A stretch of 64,000 bases of DNA from Fervidobacterium nodosum Rt17-B1 (lineage in GTDB: Bacteria; Thermotogota; Thermotogae; Thermotogales; Fervidobacteriaceae), in contig NC_009718.1 of NCBI RefSeq assembly GCF_000017545.1, positions 1,364,001 through 1,428,000 of the forward strand. The letters are read 5' to 3'. Below the pieces are notes generated by a model. The model was not told the origin of the DNA, made no database searches, and was given only the letters and a program-made list of their open reading frames with translations. Positions 53,853 to 63,062 of this stretch are shown here, in pieces; position 1 is the first letter of the stretch, and each line of letters opens with the position of its first letter. The position numbers and the translations under genes were made by a program.

Positions 53853-54101
53853 ATGGCAAAAAAGCAATTTAGAGTGGAAATTAAATACGAGTGGTGTAAA
53901 GCATGTGGAATATGCTATAATGTATGCCCGACAAAGACAATTGTAAGAGGAGATTTAAATAAACCAGCTGTACCAGATCACAGCACATGTATAGGTTGTT
54001 TAATGTGTGAAAATCTATGTCCAGATTTTGTTATAAATATAGTTGAAGTAACTCCTATGGAAGAAGTAAAGAACGAAAAGGCTGGTGTTGAAAATGCCTA
54101 A
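53853..54101 (+). CDS. 2-oxoacid:ferredoxin oxidoreductase delta (ferredoxin) subunit (82 aa)
   Basis: Two 4Fe-4S motifs, CKACGICYNVCPTKTI and CIGCLMCENLCPDFVI, in a small protein with an extended C-terminus. This matches the delta subunit of 2-oxoglutarate-type ferredoxin oxidoreductases (KorD). ATG at 53853 with AAAGGAGG. Overlaps the alpha subunit gene by 8 nt. Beta and gamma subunits are not adjacent. Confidence 0.85.
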   Translation: MAKKQFRVEIKYEWCKACGICYNVCPTKTIVRGDLNKPAVPDHSTCIGCLMCENLCPDFVINIVEVTPMEEVKNEKAGVENA

Positions 54102-55263
54102 GAATCCAAGAATGGTCTTTTGGCAAGGCAATGAAGCTTGTGCTTATGGAGCAATAAAAGCAGGTTGCAGATTTTACGCAGGTTACCCAATTACACCTTC
54201 TTCGGAAATTGCGGAAACGATGGCACGTGAACTTCCAAAAGTTGGAGGAGTTTTTATCCAAATGGAAGATGAGATTGCAAGTGCCGCTGCAATTATTGGC
54301 GCCTCGCTTGCAGGTGTGAAGTCTATGACGGCGACAAGCGGTCCGGGATTTAGTTTGATGCAAGAAGCGATAGGTTACGCAATTATGACAGAAACCCCGA
54401 CGGTTTTTGTTAATGTTATGCGTGGTGGACCATCAACAGGTATGCCTACGAAACCGTCCCAAGGAGATATAATGCAAGCAAGATGGGGAACACACGGTGA
54501 CCATGCGATAATCGCACTCTATCCTTCGACTGTTGAAGAAGTTTACAAATATACAATCAAGGCGTTCAATTTGGCTGAAGAATACAGAACTCCTGTAATA
54601 TTGTTGATGGACGAAGTATTAGGGCATATGTACGAGAATTTTATTCTACCACCAGACAGCGAAATCGAAATTTTTGAACGTATCTCATCGAAAGAATTGG
54701 AAGAAGAAGAAATATTCGTTCCTTTCTCTGAAACTGAATATGCGGAAAGTTTGCCACCGTCTTTGGTTGAGATGGGAAAGGCGAAGTTCCATGTCTCTGG
54801 GTTGGTACACGACGAGTCAGGATTTCCAATGGCAACTATGGAAACAGCTGAAAAATTAATAAGAAGGCTTGTTAATAAAATTAAACTACACATAGATAAG
54901 ATAGCAGAATGCGAAGAATTCATGATGGACGATGCGGAAACTGTTATAATAGCGTATGGTTCAGTTGCAAGGTCAGCTAAGGAAGCGGTATTAATGGCAA
55001 GAAATGATGGTATAAAAGTTGGTTTGCTTAGGCCAATTACTATTTGGCCCATACCAATTGAGAAAATAAGGAAAAAATTATCGAATGTGCAAAATGTGCT
55101 TGTCGCAGAGATGAACCTCGGGCAGTATGCAAGCGAAGTTTCAAAACTTGTAAAGCCTGGAACAAAAATTAGATTACTGAGTAAAGTTGGAGGGGAACTT
55201 ATTGCTCCTCATGAAATATTGAATGAGTTAAATAGTATGCTCCTCGAAGGCATAGATTTCTGA
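54094..55263 (+). CDS. 2-oxoacid:ferredoxin oxidoreductase alpha subunit (389 aa)
   Basis: KorA/VorB-type alpha subunit: GNEACAYGAIKAGCRFYAGYPITPSSEIAE, MEDEIASAAAIIGASLAG, TATSGPGFSLMQEAIGYA, RGGPSTGMPTKPSQGDIMQA, and the second domain from about 270 (VIIAYGSVARSAKEAV). It binds part of the thiamine cofactor site, but the TPP-binding beta subunit is missing from this operon, so it must pair with a subunit encoded elsewhere or be a remnant. The substrate (2-oxoglutarate or branched-chain 2-oxoacid) is undecided. ATG at 54094; GTG at 54085 is possible. Confidence 0.85.
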   Translation: MPKNPRMVFWQGNEACAYGAIKAGCRFYAGYPITPSSEIAETMARELPKVGGVFIQMEDEIASAAAIIGASLAGVKSMTATSGPGFSLMQEAIGYAIMTETPTVFVNVMRGGPSTGMPTKPSQGDIMQARWGTHGDHAIIALYPSTVEEVYKYTIKAFNLAEEYRTPVILLMDEVLGHMYENFILPPDSEIEIFERISSKELEEEEIFVPFSETEYAESLPPSLVEMGKAKFHVSGLVHDESGFPMATMETAEKLIRRLVNKIKLHIDKIAECEEFMMDDAETVIIAYGSVARSAKEAVLMARNDGIKVGLLRPITIWPIPIEKIRKKLSNVQNVLVAEMNLGQYASEVSKLVKPGTKIRLLSKVGGELIAPHEILNELNSMLLEGIDF

Positions 55264-55280
55264 TATAAAGCTAGTGCTTC

Positions 55281-55308
55281 GGTCATCCTTGACGGGTGAC
55301 CTTTTTTC
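55281..55308 (+). terminator. Terminator after the oxidoreductase subunit genes
   Basis: GGTCATCC (55281-55288) pairs with GGGTGACC (55294-55301), with one G-U pair, followed by six Ts. Confidence 0.8.
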
Positions 55309-55407
55309 TTTTTTATGATACAATATAATTGCGACTTGTAAGGTTTGGCAAGTCATTTGTTTGTAATTAAATTAATTAAAAATTGAAAACTTGGGAGTGA
55401 TTGATAA

Positions 55408-58002
55408 GTGCTTGGAAACTTAAAGAAAATATTTGATAAAAACGAGATAGAAATAAGGAAAGCGAGGAAAATCGTTGAAAGAATAAATCAATTAGATGAA
55501 AAGGCAAGAAAAACAAGTTTTGAAGAAATGAAGAGTTATATTTTACAGTACAAAGGCAAACTGGAAAATATTGAAGAATTAGATGAACATTTGGAACAAG
55601 TATTTGCTTATGTGCGCGAAACCGCAAGAAGAACAGTTGGAATGAGGCATTTCGATGTTCAACTTATCGGCGGTATTGTTTTGCATAAAGGAAAAATAGC
55701 TGAAATGAAGACTGGAGAAGGAAAAACTTTGGTCGCGACCGCCCCAATAGTTTTAAATTCACTTATGAACAGGAATATCCACGTTGTTACGGTGAACGAC
55801 TATCTTGCTAAAAGAGATGCTATGTGGATGGGTCCTATTTATCTTGCCCTTGGTTTAAGGGTGGGGATAATAAATACAACTGGAAAAGCTTACGAAGTTG
55901 TATGGAAAAATCCTGAATTAGCTGAAAAAGGGTTAAAAGAAAATTACTGTGTCTGGCCTGACGATTACGATGGAGAATTTTTATCAGACGAGATGAAAGT
56001 TAAAAAAGCAGTCGAAGCTTTTGAGGTTGATATAATTGAGGTAAGTAAAAAGGAAGCTTACAGATGTGATGTTACATATGGAACAAATTCGGAATTTGGA
56101 TTTGATTACCTTAGAGATAACCTTGTTGTCTCACTTGATGATAAAGTTCAGATGGGGCATTTTTACGCAATTGTTGATGAAGTGGACAGCATCTTAATAG
56201 ACGAAGCAAGGACCCCATTGATTATAAGCGGCCCATCAAAAAACAATGCATCTGTCTACAAACATTTTTACCAAATAGCAAAAAGATTAGAAAAAGACAA
56301 ACACTTCAAGGTTGATGAAGAGCATCGAACAGTATTACTTACAGACGAAGGCATTGAATATTTGGAAAAGCTCCTTGGCGTTGATAACCTATATGACCCA
56401 GCGAATGTGAATAGTATATATCATATAACAAACTCATTGAAAGCGATTCATCTTTTCAAAAAGGACGTCGATTATATAGTTCACAACGGACAAGTTTTAA
56501 TCGTCGATGAATTCACAGGGCGTGTTCTTCCTGGAAGGCGTTACAGTGGAGGTTTACATCAGGCTATAGAAGCAAAAGAAGGAGTTCCAATTAAGGAAGA
56601 GAGTATTACGTATGCTACGATAACGTATCAAAATTATTTTAGAATGTATGAAAAACTTGCTGGTATGACCGGTACGGCAAAGACTGAAGAACAAGAATTC
56701 AAAGCAATTTACGGTATGGATGTTGTGGTAATACCGACTCACAAGCCAATGATAAGAATTGACCATGACGATTTGATTTACAGATCAGTTGAAGAGAAAT
56801 ACAAAGCGATAGTTGAAGAGATAAAGAAAAGGCATGAAAAGGGTCAACCTGTCTTGGTAGGTACAACTTCCATAGAAAAGAGTGAAAAACTCAGCGAAAT
56901 GCTTAAAAAGGAAGGTATACCCCATCAAGTTCTAAACGCGAAATACCACGAAAAAGAAGCGCAGATTGTTGCGCAAGCTGGCCAGAAAGGTATGGTAACG
57001 ATAGCGACAAACATGGCGGGACGTGGTACGGATATTAAATTAGGACCTGGTGTAAAAGAGTTAGGTGGACTTTTGATAATAGGTACTGAACGCCATGAAA
57101 GTAGAAGAATCGATAACCAACTTAGAGGTAGGTCTGGAAGACAAGGGGATCCTGGCGAGTCAATATTCTTCCTTTCGGTTGAAGACGATTTAATGAGAAT
57201 ATTTGGTGGCGACAGAATACAAAAAGTAATGGATATGGTCAAGATAGAACCAGGCCAACCGATATATCATCCACTATTAACGAAACTCATTGAACAAGTA
57301 CAGAAAAAAGTTGAAGGTATAAACTTCTCCGTAAGAAAGTACCTTCTTGAACTTGATAGCGTTCTTGATACTCAAAGAAGAGCTATATATGGTTACAGAG
57401 ACAATATACTTGAACGCGATGTCGATGACTTTATAAGTGAAGCTATCGATAATTTTGTTGAAGCAAGAATTGAAGAGTTTTGTTCTGGCGTGGAATGGGA
57501 TTGGGAAGGTTTGAAAAACTCATTTGCAGTTATAAAAGATTTTGTAAAAATAGATACTAAAATAGATGATAAAGAAAAGCTGAAGCAGGATATAATTGAA
57601 CAAATCACAAAGGCTTACAGATTGAAAAAAGAAGAATTTGGTGAGGATTTTGAGCATGTTGCCAAATTTATAGTACTTAGGATAATAGATGAAAATTGGA
57701 GGCAGTATTTAGAAGAAGTTGAGCATGTAAAAGAATCTATTAGACTTAGAAGTTACGGTCAAAAAGATCCTGTTCTCGAGTTTAAGAAAGAAACATACGA
57801 TATGTTTAATGACATGATGATGCGGACATACGAACTTTCAGTTTCGTACTTACTCAACTTGAGACGTGTTGACAACAAAGCTGAAGAAGAAAGTAAGAAA
57901 GAACTTGCAAAGGTCAGCACTGTGCATGACGAGTTCAGATTAATTGCCGAAGAAAGCAAAGATAGCGATAAGAAAAAGCCCAAGTTGAAAATAAAGAGAT
58001 GA
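55408..58002 (+). CDS. secA: Preprotein translocase ATPase SecA (864 aa)
   Basis: Motor of the Sec export pathway. Walker [68 protein letters not shown], and [13 protein letters not shown] stretch of about 50 residues (about 160-210, [19 protein letters not shown]) is inserted between GIINTTGK and [15 protein letters not shown] compared with the E. coli protein, as known for Thermotoga SecA. The C-terminus lacks the CxCxSG zinc-binding end. GTG start at 55408 with GGGAGTGAT. Confidence 0.96.
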   Translation: MLGNLKKIFDKNEIEIRKARKIVERINQLDEKARKTSFEEMKSYILQYKGKLENIEELDEHLEQVFAYVRETARRTVGMRHFDVQLIGGIVLHKGKIAEMKTGEGKTLVATAPIVLNSLMNRNIHVVTVNDYLAKRDAMWMGPIYLALGLRVGIINTTGKAYEVVWKNPELAEKGLKENYCVWPDDYDGEFLSDEMKVKKAVEAFEVDIIEVSKKEAYRCDVTYGTNSEFGFDYLRDNLVVSLDDKVQMGHFYAIVDEVDSILIDEARTPLIISGPSKNNASVYKHFYQIAKRLEKDKHFKVDEEHRTVLLTDEGIEYLEKLLGVDNLYDPANVNSIYHITNSLKAIHLFKKDVDYIVHNGQVLIVDEFTGRVLPGRRYSGGLHQAIEAKEGVPIKEESITYATITYQNYFRMYEKLAGMTGTAKTEEQEFKAIYGMDVVVIPTHKPMIRIDHDDLIYRSVEEKYKAIVEEIKKRHEKGQPVLVGTTSIEKSEKLSEMLKKEGIPHQVLNAKYHEKEAQIVAQAGQKGMVTIATNMAGRGTDIKLGPGVKELGGLLIIGTERHESRRIDNQLRGRSGRQGDPGESIFFLSVEDDLMRIFGGDRIQKVMDMVKIEPGQPIYHPLLTKLIEQVQKKVEGINFSVRKYLLELDSVLDTQRRAIYGYRDNILERDVDDFISEAIDNFVEARIEEFCSGVEWDWEGLKNSFAVIKDFVKIDTKIDDKEKLKQDIIEQITKAYRLKKEEFGEDFEHVAKFIVLRIIDENWRQYLEEVEHVKESIRLRSYGQKDPVLEFKKETYDMFNDMMMRTYELSVSYLLNLRRVDNKAEEESKKELAKVSTVHDEFRLIAEESKDSDKKKPKLKIKR

Positions 58003-58030
58003 TGGGTTAGCAAATTGGGAGGAGTATCTG

Positions 58031-58762
58031 GTGAAAATAGAAGGTGTGATACTCAAAAGCGGAGAAATTCCGAAAAAGCTTTTTAAGGTAATTTCTGGGA
58101 CCGTACGTGAAACAAGGCAAAATACGTACCACGATCTTGTTAGTGGAGATTATATAGCATTAATGGAATATTTACTTTCGATTCCATTAGAGGAAGATAT
58201 AGTTGCAATCGAAGAAAGTGAAATTGTAGAAATAGACTTTGAAAGTGAATATTTAAATATAGTAAAAAAGATTGTCGAACTTAGGAAACTAATAGATGAA
58301 ACATCCATCGATATTGACAACATGGTTTTAAGCGATTTTAATTTTGAAAATATTGAATTGGATGATTACCTTAATCAAATTGAGCAATTACTCACACTTG
58401 CGGCAGGCGAACTTCCGGATGATGTTCAAGAAGCCCTAAAACAAATAGAACAGCTTGAAGATGATAAGATAATAACGAAAGTTAACTTAGTCCGCAGATT
58501 TATTGAGAAATTTCCAGATGACGAGAGCGGGCCAAGACTTTTAATAGAAACAGCTTCAAAAGTTTATCTTTTACTAAATGATAGATACCTCACAAAAGCT
58601 TTGTTAAAGAAAGTTTTAATAAATTACTCTCAAAAACTTGATTATTGTTATGAAGCGACCAAAATATTGAAAACTGTATACGAAGATGAAGGTAATATAC
58701 TATGGCGAAGGTATGAAAAAATTGCAAAAGTTATTGAGGTGATTTTGCGTGGAAACGCTTGA
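58031..58762 (+). CDS. Protein with an N-terminal cNMP-like fold and helical domain (243 aa), unknown function
   Basis: Residues about 1-75 look like a degenerate cyclic-nucleotide-binding fold (VILKSGEIPKKLFKVISGTVRE, SGDYIALMEYLLS). The rest is helical (about 85-243), with acidic segments and a TPR-like run RPLLIETASKVYLLLNDRYLTKALL. It resembles the first two parts of the 50130-51347 protein, with the third part encoded by the next gene. GTG start with GGGAGGAG; begins 28 nt after secA; overlaps the next gene by 14 nt. Confidence 0.65.
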   Translation: MKIEGVILKSGEIPKKLFKVISGTVRETRQNTYHDLVSGDYIALMEYLLSIPLEEDIVAIEESEIVEIDFESEYLNIVKKIVELRKLIDETSIDIDNMVLSDFNFENIELDDYLNQIEQLLTLAAGELPDDVQEALKQIEQLEDDKIITKVNLVRRFIEKFPDDESGPRLLIETASKVYLLLNDRYLTKALLKKVLINYSQKLDYCYEATKILKTVYEDEGNILWRRYEKIAKVIEVILRGNA

Positions 58763-59072
58763 ATTCAAAGATAATCAAATGATTATACAAAAAGGTGAAA
58801 AAGGTGAATATGTTTATGTTTTAAAATCTGGAAAAGTGAAAATAAAAGTTAGTAGTTATGAAGTAATGATGTTCGATGAAGATATATGTGTGTTTGGCTT
58901 AGAAGCATTGATTGACGAACCTTACACGGAAACGTGTGTGACGGTAGGAAATGTTAAGGCTATAAAGTATCAACCATCGGAATTTATGGAAATATATGCA
59001 AAAACGGAAGTTGGAAAGAAAGCACTTGAAAGTTTCATGAGAAGGACCGCAAAAGTTCTTGGATGGATTTGA
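58749..59072 (+). CDS. Single cNMP-binding-fold protein (107 aa)
   Basis: A complete small beta-roll: MIIQKGEKGEYVYVLKSGKVKIKVSS, DEDICVFGLEALIDEPYTETCVTVGNVKAIKY, followed by a C-terminal helix. There is no HTH. GTG start with GAGGTGAT inside the previous gene, so it is coupled to it. With the 58031 protein it forms what looks like a split version of the two-cNMP-domain protein at 50130. Confidence 0.7.
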   Translation: METLEFKDNQMIIQKGEKGEYVYVLKSGKVKIKVSSYEVMMFDEDICVFGLEALIDEPYTETCVTVGNVKAIKYQPSEFMEIYAKTEVGKKALESFMRRTAKVLGWI

Positions 59073-59151
59073 TTAAGTTTCAAAAAAGAATTAGAATATC
59101 AATATAGAGACTTATAAAGAAAATTATATTGCTTGCTTTGGGGGTGGATTT

Positions 59152-59559
59152 ATGCACACTAATAGGATCGACCACATAGGTATAGCTGTAAGAGACGCTA
59201 AGGAAAAATTAAAATTATATCAGGATTTTCTTGGTTTGGAGGTTACCGAAATTGAAGAACTTCCAGAAAGAGGCTTAAGGGTGTATTTCATAAAGGTTGG
59301 AGACACTAGGATTGAATTGCTTGAACCGATGAACGAAAATTCTGAAGTGTCAGGATTTTTGGAAAAGAAAGGCGAAGGAATTCACCATTTAGCTTTCAAT
59401 GTTCATGGGATAGAAGAGGCAGTCAGACTTGCAAAAGAAAACGGATTACAGCCACTTTCTGAAGAACCTAAAAAAGGTGCTGGAGGTACAAAAGTTTTAT
59501 TCCTTCACCCAAAGACAACAGGCGGAGTACTTATTGAATTGGTAGAAGGTGAACATTAA
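59152..59559 (+). CDS. mce: Methylmalonyl-CoA epimerase (135 aa)
   Basis: Interconverts (S)- and (R)-methylmalonyl-CoA. Vicinal oxygen chelate fold with the metal ligands in RIDHIGIAVRD, RIELLEPM, GIHHLAFNV and VLIELVEG. Length is standard. ATG at 59152 with GGGGGTGG. It precedes the decarboxylase alpha gene by 46 nt and supplies the stereoisomer that enzyme needs. Confidence 0.94.
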   Translation: MHTNRIDHIGIAVRDAKEKLKLYQDFLGLEVTEIEELPERGLRVYFIKVGDTRIELLEPMNENSEVSGFLEKKGEGIHHLAFNVHGIEEAVRLAKENGLQPLSEEPKKGAGGTKVLFLHPKTTGGVLIELVEGEH

Positions 59560-59605
59560 TTGTATTCACATAAATAAAATATCTTCGAGGGGAGTGAATC
59601 CGTAA

Positions 59606-61144
59606 ATGGACGAACTTATACAGAAATTGAAAGATTTAGAAAAGGAAGTTGAAATTGGCGGCGGACAGGACAAAATAGACAAGCAACACGCGGAAGGAAA
59701 ACTTACAGCAAGAGAAAGATTAGAATTATTATTCGATCCAGGTACATTTGAAGAGATAGATAAATTCGTGAAGCATAGAAACACACAATTTGGGCTGGAC
59801 AAAATGAAATTGCCTGCCGATGGTGTTATAACAGGAATTGGTAAAGTAAATGGCAGGCCTGTTGCCGCATTTTCACAAGATTTTACGGTCATGGGTGGCT
59901 CGCTTGGTGAAATGCACGCGAAAAAGATTGTGAAAATAATGGATATGGCGATGAAACTTGGGATTCCACTCGTTGGTATAAATGACTCGGGTGGTGCAAG
60001 AATACAAGAGGGCGTTGACTCACTTTACGGGTACGGTGAGATTTTCTATAGAAACACACTTGCATCAGGTGTCATCCCTCAGATAACAGTTATCGCGGGG
60101 CCATGTGCAGGTGGAGCAGTTTATTCTCCGGCTATCACGGACTTCGTCGTGATGGTTGATAAAACTGCTCAGATGTTTATCACAGGACCAAACGTTATAA
60201 AGGCAGTGACCGGCGAAGACATCTCAAAAGAAGATTTGGGGGGTTCATTTGTACACAACTCTAAGAGTGGAAACGCTCACTTCTTGGCGTCAGATGACAA
60301 ACAAGCAATAGAAATGGTTAGAAAGCTCTTATCCTATATACCACAGAATAATATGGAAGAACCATTGCCCGAGGATAATTTCAGTATTCCAGATATATCT
60401 GATATACATACATTAGTACCTGTTGATTCCAAGAAGGGGTTCGACGTTCGAGATGTTATAAAAAAGATAGTTGATGAAGGTACATTCTTTGAAGTTCACG
60501 AACATTTTGCGAAAAGTATTGTAGTTGGTTTTGCAAGAATCGGCGGAAGATCTGTAGGTATTGTTGCGAACCAACCAAATTATCTAGCTGGAGTATTGGA
60601 CATTGACTCTTCTGATAAAGCGGCAAGGTTCATAAGATTCTTGGATGCCTTTAATATACCAATAGTCACATTTGTTGATACACCTGGTTACCTTCCTGGG
60701 GTAAAACAAGAGCATGGTGGAATAATAAGACACGGTGCCAAGTTACTTTACGCATACAGTGAAGCAACCGTTCCAAAGATTACAATCATTCTAAGAAAGG
60801 CGTACGGAGGAGCATATATAGCTATGGGAAGTAAACACCTTGGAGCAGATTTTGTTGCTGCGTGGCCAACAGCTGAAATTGCTGTTATGGGGCCGGATGG
60901 TGCTGCAAACATAATCTTCAAAAAAGACATAGATGCATCAGAAAATCCAGAGGAAACAAGAAAACAAAAAATAGAAGAGTATAGACAACTGTTTGCCAAT
61001 CCATATGTAGCTGCATCAAGGGGATACATAGATGCGGTAATTGATCCACGTGAAACAAGAACATGGATAGAAAAGGCTCTTGAATATGGTTCAACGAAAG
61101 TAGAACCAAGACCCAACAAAAAACATGGAAATATACCTTTGTAA
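59606..61144 (+). CDS. mmdA: Methylmalonyl-CoA decarboxylase alpha / carboxyltransferase subunit (512 aa)
   Basis: Transfers the carboxyl group from (S)-methylmalonyl-CoA to the biotin carrier, giving propionyl-CoA. Carboxyltransferase signatures: GKLTARERLELLFDPGTFEE, GINDSGGARIQEGVDSLYGYGEIF, GPCAGGAVYSPAITDF, FVDTPGYLPGVKQEHGGIIRHGAKLLYAY and RKAYGGAYIAMGSK. Propionyl-CoA carboxylase beta subunits share this family; the neighbours (epimerase, OadG, biotin carrier, MeaB) favour the Na+-pumping decarboxylase. ATG at 59606. Confidence 0.93.
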   Translation: MDELIQKLKDLEKEVEIGGGQDKIDKQHAEGKLTARERLELLFDPGTFEEIDKFVKHRNTQFGLDKMKLPADGVITGIGKVNGRPVAAFSQDFTVMGGSLGEMHAKKIVKIMDMAMKLGIPLVGINDSGGARIQEGVDSLYGYGEIFYRNTLASGVIPQITVIAGPCAGGAVYSPAITDFVVMVDKTAQMFITGPNVIKAVTGEDISKEDLGGSFVHNSKSGNAHFLASDDKQAIEMVRKLLSYIPQNNMEEPLPEDNFSIPDISDIHTLVPVDSKKGFDVRDVIKKIVDEGTFFEVHEHFAKSIVVGFARIGGRSVGIVANQPNYLAGVLDIDSSDKAARFIRFLDAFNIPIVTFVDTPGYLPGVKQEHGGIIRHGAKLLYAYSEATVPKITIILRKAYGGAYIAMGSKHLGADFVAAWPTAEIAVMGPDGAANIIFKKDIDASENPEETRKQKIEEYRQLFANPYVAASRGYIDAVIDPRETRTWIEKALEYGSTKVEPRPNKKHGNIPL

Positions 61145-61180
61145 TTTGTAAGTAGTAATTAATTCAAAAGAGGTGGTTGT

Positions 61181-61582
61181 GTGAATAATCCAATTGAATT
61201 AACAATAACTATTGTTGGTGTAGTCACTGTCTTTGCAGTTTTCGTTATCTTGTATGGAGTTTTTAAATTAATGGAAATTATAGGCATTAGTCAAAACAAA
61301 AAAGTTAAAATGCCGAAAGAAAATCAACAGTCTTCCAAACCTAATGTTGAAAATGCGGTTATCGTGGAAAATTCTACAGCGAGTATCTCAGTTACAAATA
61401 TGACGCAAGGGATTGAAAACGAGGAAGAAATAGCGGCGGTTTTTGCTGCGATATATTCTCTTTTTGGAGAAAATGTTGTTGTTAAATCCATAAAACCAGT
61501 GCAACGTATAGTTGAGAAAAAAGGAAAAAGAGGATGGAATGAATGGAGAACATATGGTTGGAGAGGTGGAAATAAATGGTGA
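61181..61582 (+). CDS. Decarboxylase gamma/delta subunit, OadG family (133 aa)
   Basis: Membrane anchor that joins the carboxyltransferase to the beta subunit. One TM helix at about residues 8-32, a polar linker, and a C-terminal helix EEEIAAVFAAIYSLFGENVV followed by WRTYGWRGGNKW. These are common ends of MmdD-type subunits. GTG start with AGAGGTGG. Its end overlaps the biotin carrier gene by 7 nt. Confidence 0.88.
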   Translation: MNNPIELTITIVGVVTVFAVFVILYGVFKLMEIIGISQNKKVKMPKENQQSSKPNVENAVIVENSTASISVTNMTQGIENEEEIAAVFAAIYSLFGENVVVKSIKPVQRIVEKKGKRGWNEWRTYGWRGGNKW

Positions 61583-62019
61583 GAAAATTTGTTGTTCGAG
61601 TTAATGGTAAGGAGTATGTTGTGGAAGTTGAAGAATTAGGAATGCAAACTCAGGCATCTGTTCAAAGCGTTACTCAGCAAGCGCAAGCTTCTCAACCTGT
61701 CCAAACAGTGCAAACACAACAATCAACACAACCAGTCCAAGCGGTTAAAACAGTTCAACCGGTTCAAGAGGAAAGTAAACAAACACAAGTGTCATCTACA
61801 TCGTCTGGAGTAAAAATTGTAGCTCCAATGTCTGGTGTCATTTTGAAAGTGCTTGTTAGCGAAGGTCAAAAAGTTGAGTACGGTCAGAAAGTTGTCATCC
61901 TTGAAGCGATGAAGATGGAAAATGAGATAGTTGCAGATAAACCTGGGGTTGTGAGGAAAATACTTGTTAAAGAAGGAGACAACGTAGATACTGGCCAAGC
62001 GCTTGTTGAGTTAGGATAA
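61576..62019 (+). CDS. Biotin carboxyl carrier subunit (147 aa)
   Basis: Carries CO2 on biotin between the carboxyltransferase and the Na+ pump. A beta strand opening (KFVVRVNGKEYVVEVEE), a long Gln/Val/Thr linker (about residues 22-75) and a biotinyl domain with the attachment lysine in EAMKMENE. BirA at 33569 would biotinylate it. ATG at 61576 with GGAGAGG. Ends before a strong terminator. Confidence 0.94.
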   Translation: MVRKFVVRVNGKEYVVEVEELGMQTQASVQSVTQQAQASQPVQTVQTQQSTQPVQAVKTVQPVQEESKQTQVSSTSSGVKIVAPMSGVILKVLVSEGQKVEYGQKVVILEAMKMENEIVADKPGVVRKILVKEGDNVDTGQALVELG

Positions 62020-62040
62020 TAAATAAAAAATTAATTTGAT

Positions 62041-62077
62041 AAAAAGCGGACAAACCTAAAAAGTTTGTCCGCTTTTT
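62041..62077 (+). terminator. Terminator of the methylmalonyl-CoA decarboxylase operon
   Basis: AAAAAGCGGACAAAC (62041-62055) pairs over 15 bp with GTTTGTCCGCTTTTT (62063-62077). The A- and T-rich flanks make it usable from both sides. Confidence 0.92.
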
Positions 62078-62199
62078 ATCGTATAATTAGTAAAGAGGAA
62101 TCTATTTTCTATAAAGTAATTATGAGTTTGTTTGCGAATTACAATATTTTGAAAGGTGAAGTTACATCTTCTATAAATCACAGTAGTTCGCATAAAACA

Positions 62200-62225
62200 A
62201 AAAAGTGCCATTATTGGCACTTTTT
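62200..62225 (-). terminator. Terminator of the meaB-DUF2520 operon
   Basis: AAAAAGTGCCA (62200-62210) and TGGCACTTTTT (62215-62225) form an 11-bp stem with a TTAT loop, just beyond the stop of the minus-strand gene. Confidence 0.85.
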
Positions 62226-62246
62226 CATATAGAATACTCAAAGGGT

Positions 62247-63053
62247 TTAAAGTACAATTTTTCGAAGAATTTTTACAAATTGTTGGTATAAATCCTCGTT
62301 TATCCCGTACTTTTCTTTGAAAAACTCTTTAAAAACCTTTCCTTCTTCTTCTACCACTTTCCAATCTTTTCTCTTAACAGGTCCAGTTAAAGCATCTTTT
62401 AAATCATACTTTGATATATTTTTACTGACCGATTCCATCAGTGTTGATATTATTTTTCTAGCGTTTTCATTATCTATTCCTATATCTTCGTATATTTTTA
62501 AGGACAAATACGCAAGTGCCATAGGAAAGTTGCTCGATATAACCGCCGCAAGATGATATAAAGCTTTGTCATGTGTTGAAATTGTTACATACTTTCCTCC
62601 GACTAATTTTACAATTTTCTTCGCTATTTCTAAGCCTTTTTCGGAACCTTCTATCCCAAATAAAACGTCTTTAAAAGAGTAATATTCATCTGCAACTGAG
62701 CAATTAGGATGCATAGAAACAGGGGACCATTCTTCAGGAAATATTGCGGATGAATGAAACCCACTGAAATGTACCGCTATTATATTATTGACTTTTCTCT
62801 CCAATTTTTGTTGTATATAAGGTAATACTGAATCATTTACTCCAAAAAGTACGATACCATCCAATAGAAAATCATCATCGTAAGTAACTGGTATACCGTC
62901 TAACTCTTTAGCAAGTTGTTCGGCTTTTGCTCTATCTCTTGAAAGAATATGCCCAAATTTTGTTTTTCCCTTTAATTGTCTTGCTATAGAGCTGGAAACT
63001 TTTCCAATGCCAACTATATTTATAAATAATTTTGATGGGCTTTTCGTGCTCAT
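62247..63053 (-). CDS. Rossmann-like and DUF2520 domain protein (268 aa)
   Basis: An N-terminal NAD(P)-binding Rossmann-like domain (INIVGIGKVSSSIARQLKG, residues about 10-30) and a C-terminal helical DUF2520 domain (HDKALYHLAAVISSNFPMALAYLS, LTGPVKRKDW). The architecture resembles ketopantoate or 6-phosphogluconate-type dehydrogenases, but no substrate is known. ATG at 63053; the ribosome site GAGGAA is rather far (about 12 nt). It follows meaB by 9 nt. Confidence 0.85.
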   Translation of the reverse strand: MSTKSPSKLFINIVGIGKVSSSIARQLKGKTKFGHILSRDRAKAEQLAKELDGIPVTYDDDFLLDGIVLFGVNDSVLPYIQQKLERKVNNIIAVHFSGFHSSAIFPEEWSPVSMHPNCSVADEYYSFKDVLFGIEGSEKGLEIAKKIVKLVGGKYVTISTHDKALYHLAAVISSNFPMALAYLSLKIYEDIGIDNENARKIISTLMESVSKNISKYDLKDALTGPVKRKDWKVVEEEGKVFKEFFKEKYGINEDLYQQFVKILRKIVL

Positions 63054-63062
63054 AATCTTGGT

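Noticed and set aside
62078-62199. Small gene between the two terminators
   Set aside because: Neither strand has a frame with a ribosome site of useful length; it holds only terminator flanks and A+T-rich sequence.
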